From the NCBI GenBank assembly GCA_964427055.1, contig CAYRSQ010000047.1:1-6482 (forward strand): a stretch of DNA of 6,482 bases, in the 5' to 3' direction. The notes under the pieces are model-generated. The model was given only the letters and a program-made list of their open reading frames with translations. It was not told the origin of the DNA and made no database searches. Numbering within the stretch: the first letter of the stretch is position 1; each line of letters starts with the position of its first letter. Origin of the DNA: CAYNTH01 sp964427055 (GTDB lineage Archaea > Aenigmatarchaeota > Aenigmatarchaeia > CG10238-14 > SCSR01). Shown here in pieces: positions 6,445 through 6,482 of this stretch. Both the position numbers and the translations under genes were made by a program.

Positions 6445-6482
6445 TTTATTTTCAGTTCTTTGAAAAAAGTTCTTGACACGGT
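6428..6482. mobile_element. Possible left end of an insertion sequence, running out of the window
   Basis: From 6428 the sequence GTAACCATTCAGC no longer fits the TAXI gene. IS66-family elements have terminal repeats beginning GTAA, and this end resembles them. The following 40 bases are AT-rich, contain a direct repeat AGTTCTT (6454-6460 and 6468-6474) and a TTGACA (6473-6478) that could be a -35 box. No transposase is visible because the window stops, so the assignment rests on the broken gene and the terminus-like bases alone. Confidence 0.4.

Overview
The window looks like an accessory catabolic locus from an anaerobic or facultatively anaerobic bacterium. The DNA is AT-rich, Shine-Dalgarno sequences are strong (AGGAGG, AAAGGAGG), two genes start with GTG, and the cargo is a sigma-54 activator, a fermentation-type CoA-transferase, oxygen-sensitive-looking double [4Fe-4S] proteins and a TRAP-TAXI transporter component. 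This fits a low-GC Firmicute of the Clostridia or Negativicutes type, or an AT-rich sulfate-reducing or syntrophic bacterium. The sequence alone does not settle which.

Layout: positions 1-156 are the tail beyond the regulator stop. Positions 157-2043 (minus strand) encode a PrpR-like sigma-54-dependent regulator: a PrpR_N ligand-sensing domain, a PAS domain, an AAA+ domain with GAFTGA, and a Fis-type helix-turn-helix. Positions 2044-2739 are a long, mostly non-coding divergent intergenic region. It holds a near-perfect 42-bp palindrome (2551-2592) and a textbook -24/-12 promoter (2686-2701) just before the next gene. From 2740 rightwards runs a co-directional cluster: a Cat1/YgfH-type CoA-transferase, two tandem paralogous iron-sulfur proteins of the epoxyqueuosine reductase / reductive dehalogenase superfamily, and the start of a TAXI-family periplasmic solute-binding protein. 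That last reading frame collapses after about 80 residues, at a point that resembles the end of an insertion sequence.

Working model (inference): the regulator binds the 42-bp palindrome, senses a small organic acid or its metabolite, and activates sigma-54 RNA polymerase at the promoter next to the CoA-transferase. The operon would import a carboxylate (TAXI), activate it as a CoA thioester (CoA-transferase) and carry out a redox step with the paired Fe-S, possibly corrinoid-binding, proteins. The substrate is unknown. The twin Fe-S proteins are the least understood part. They share an 85-bp perfectly identical DNA tract over the first cluster motif although they are otherwise only about 56% identical over the N-terminal 162 residues, which suggests gene conversion.
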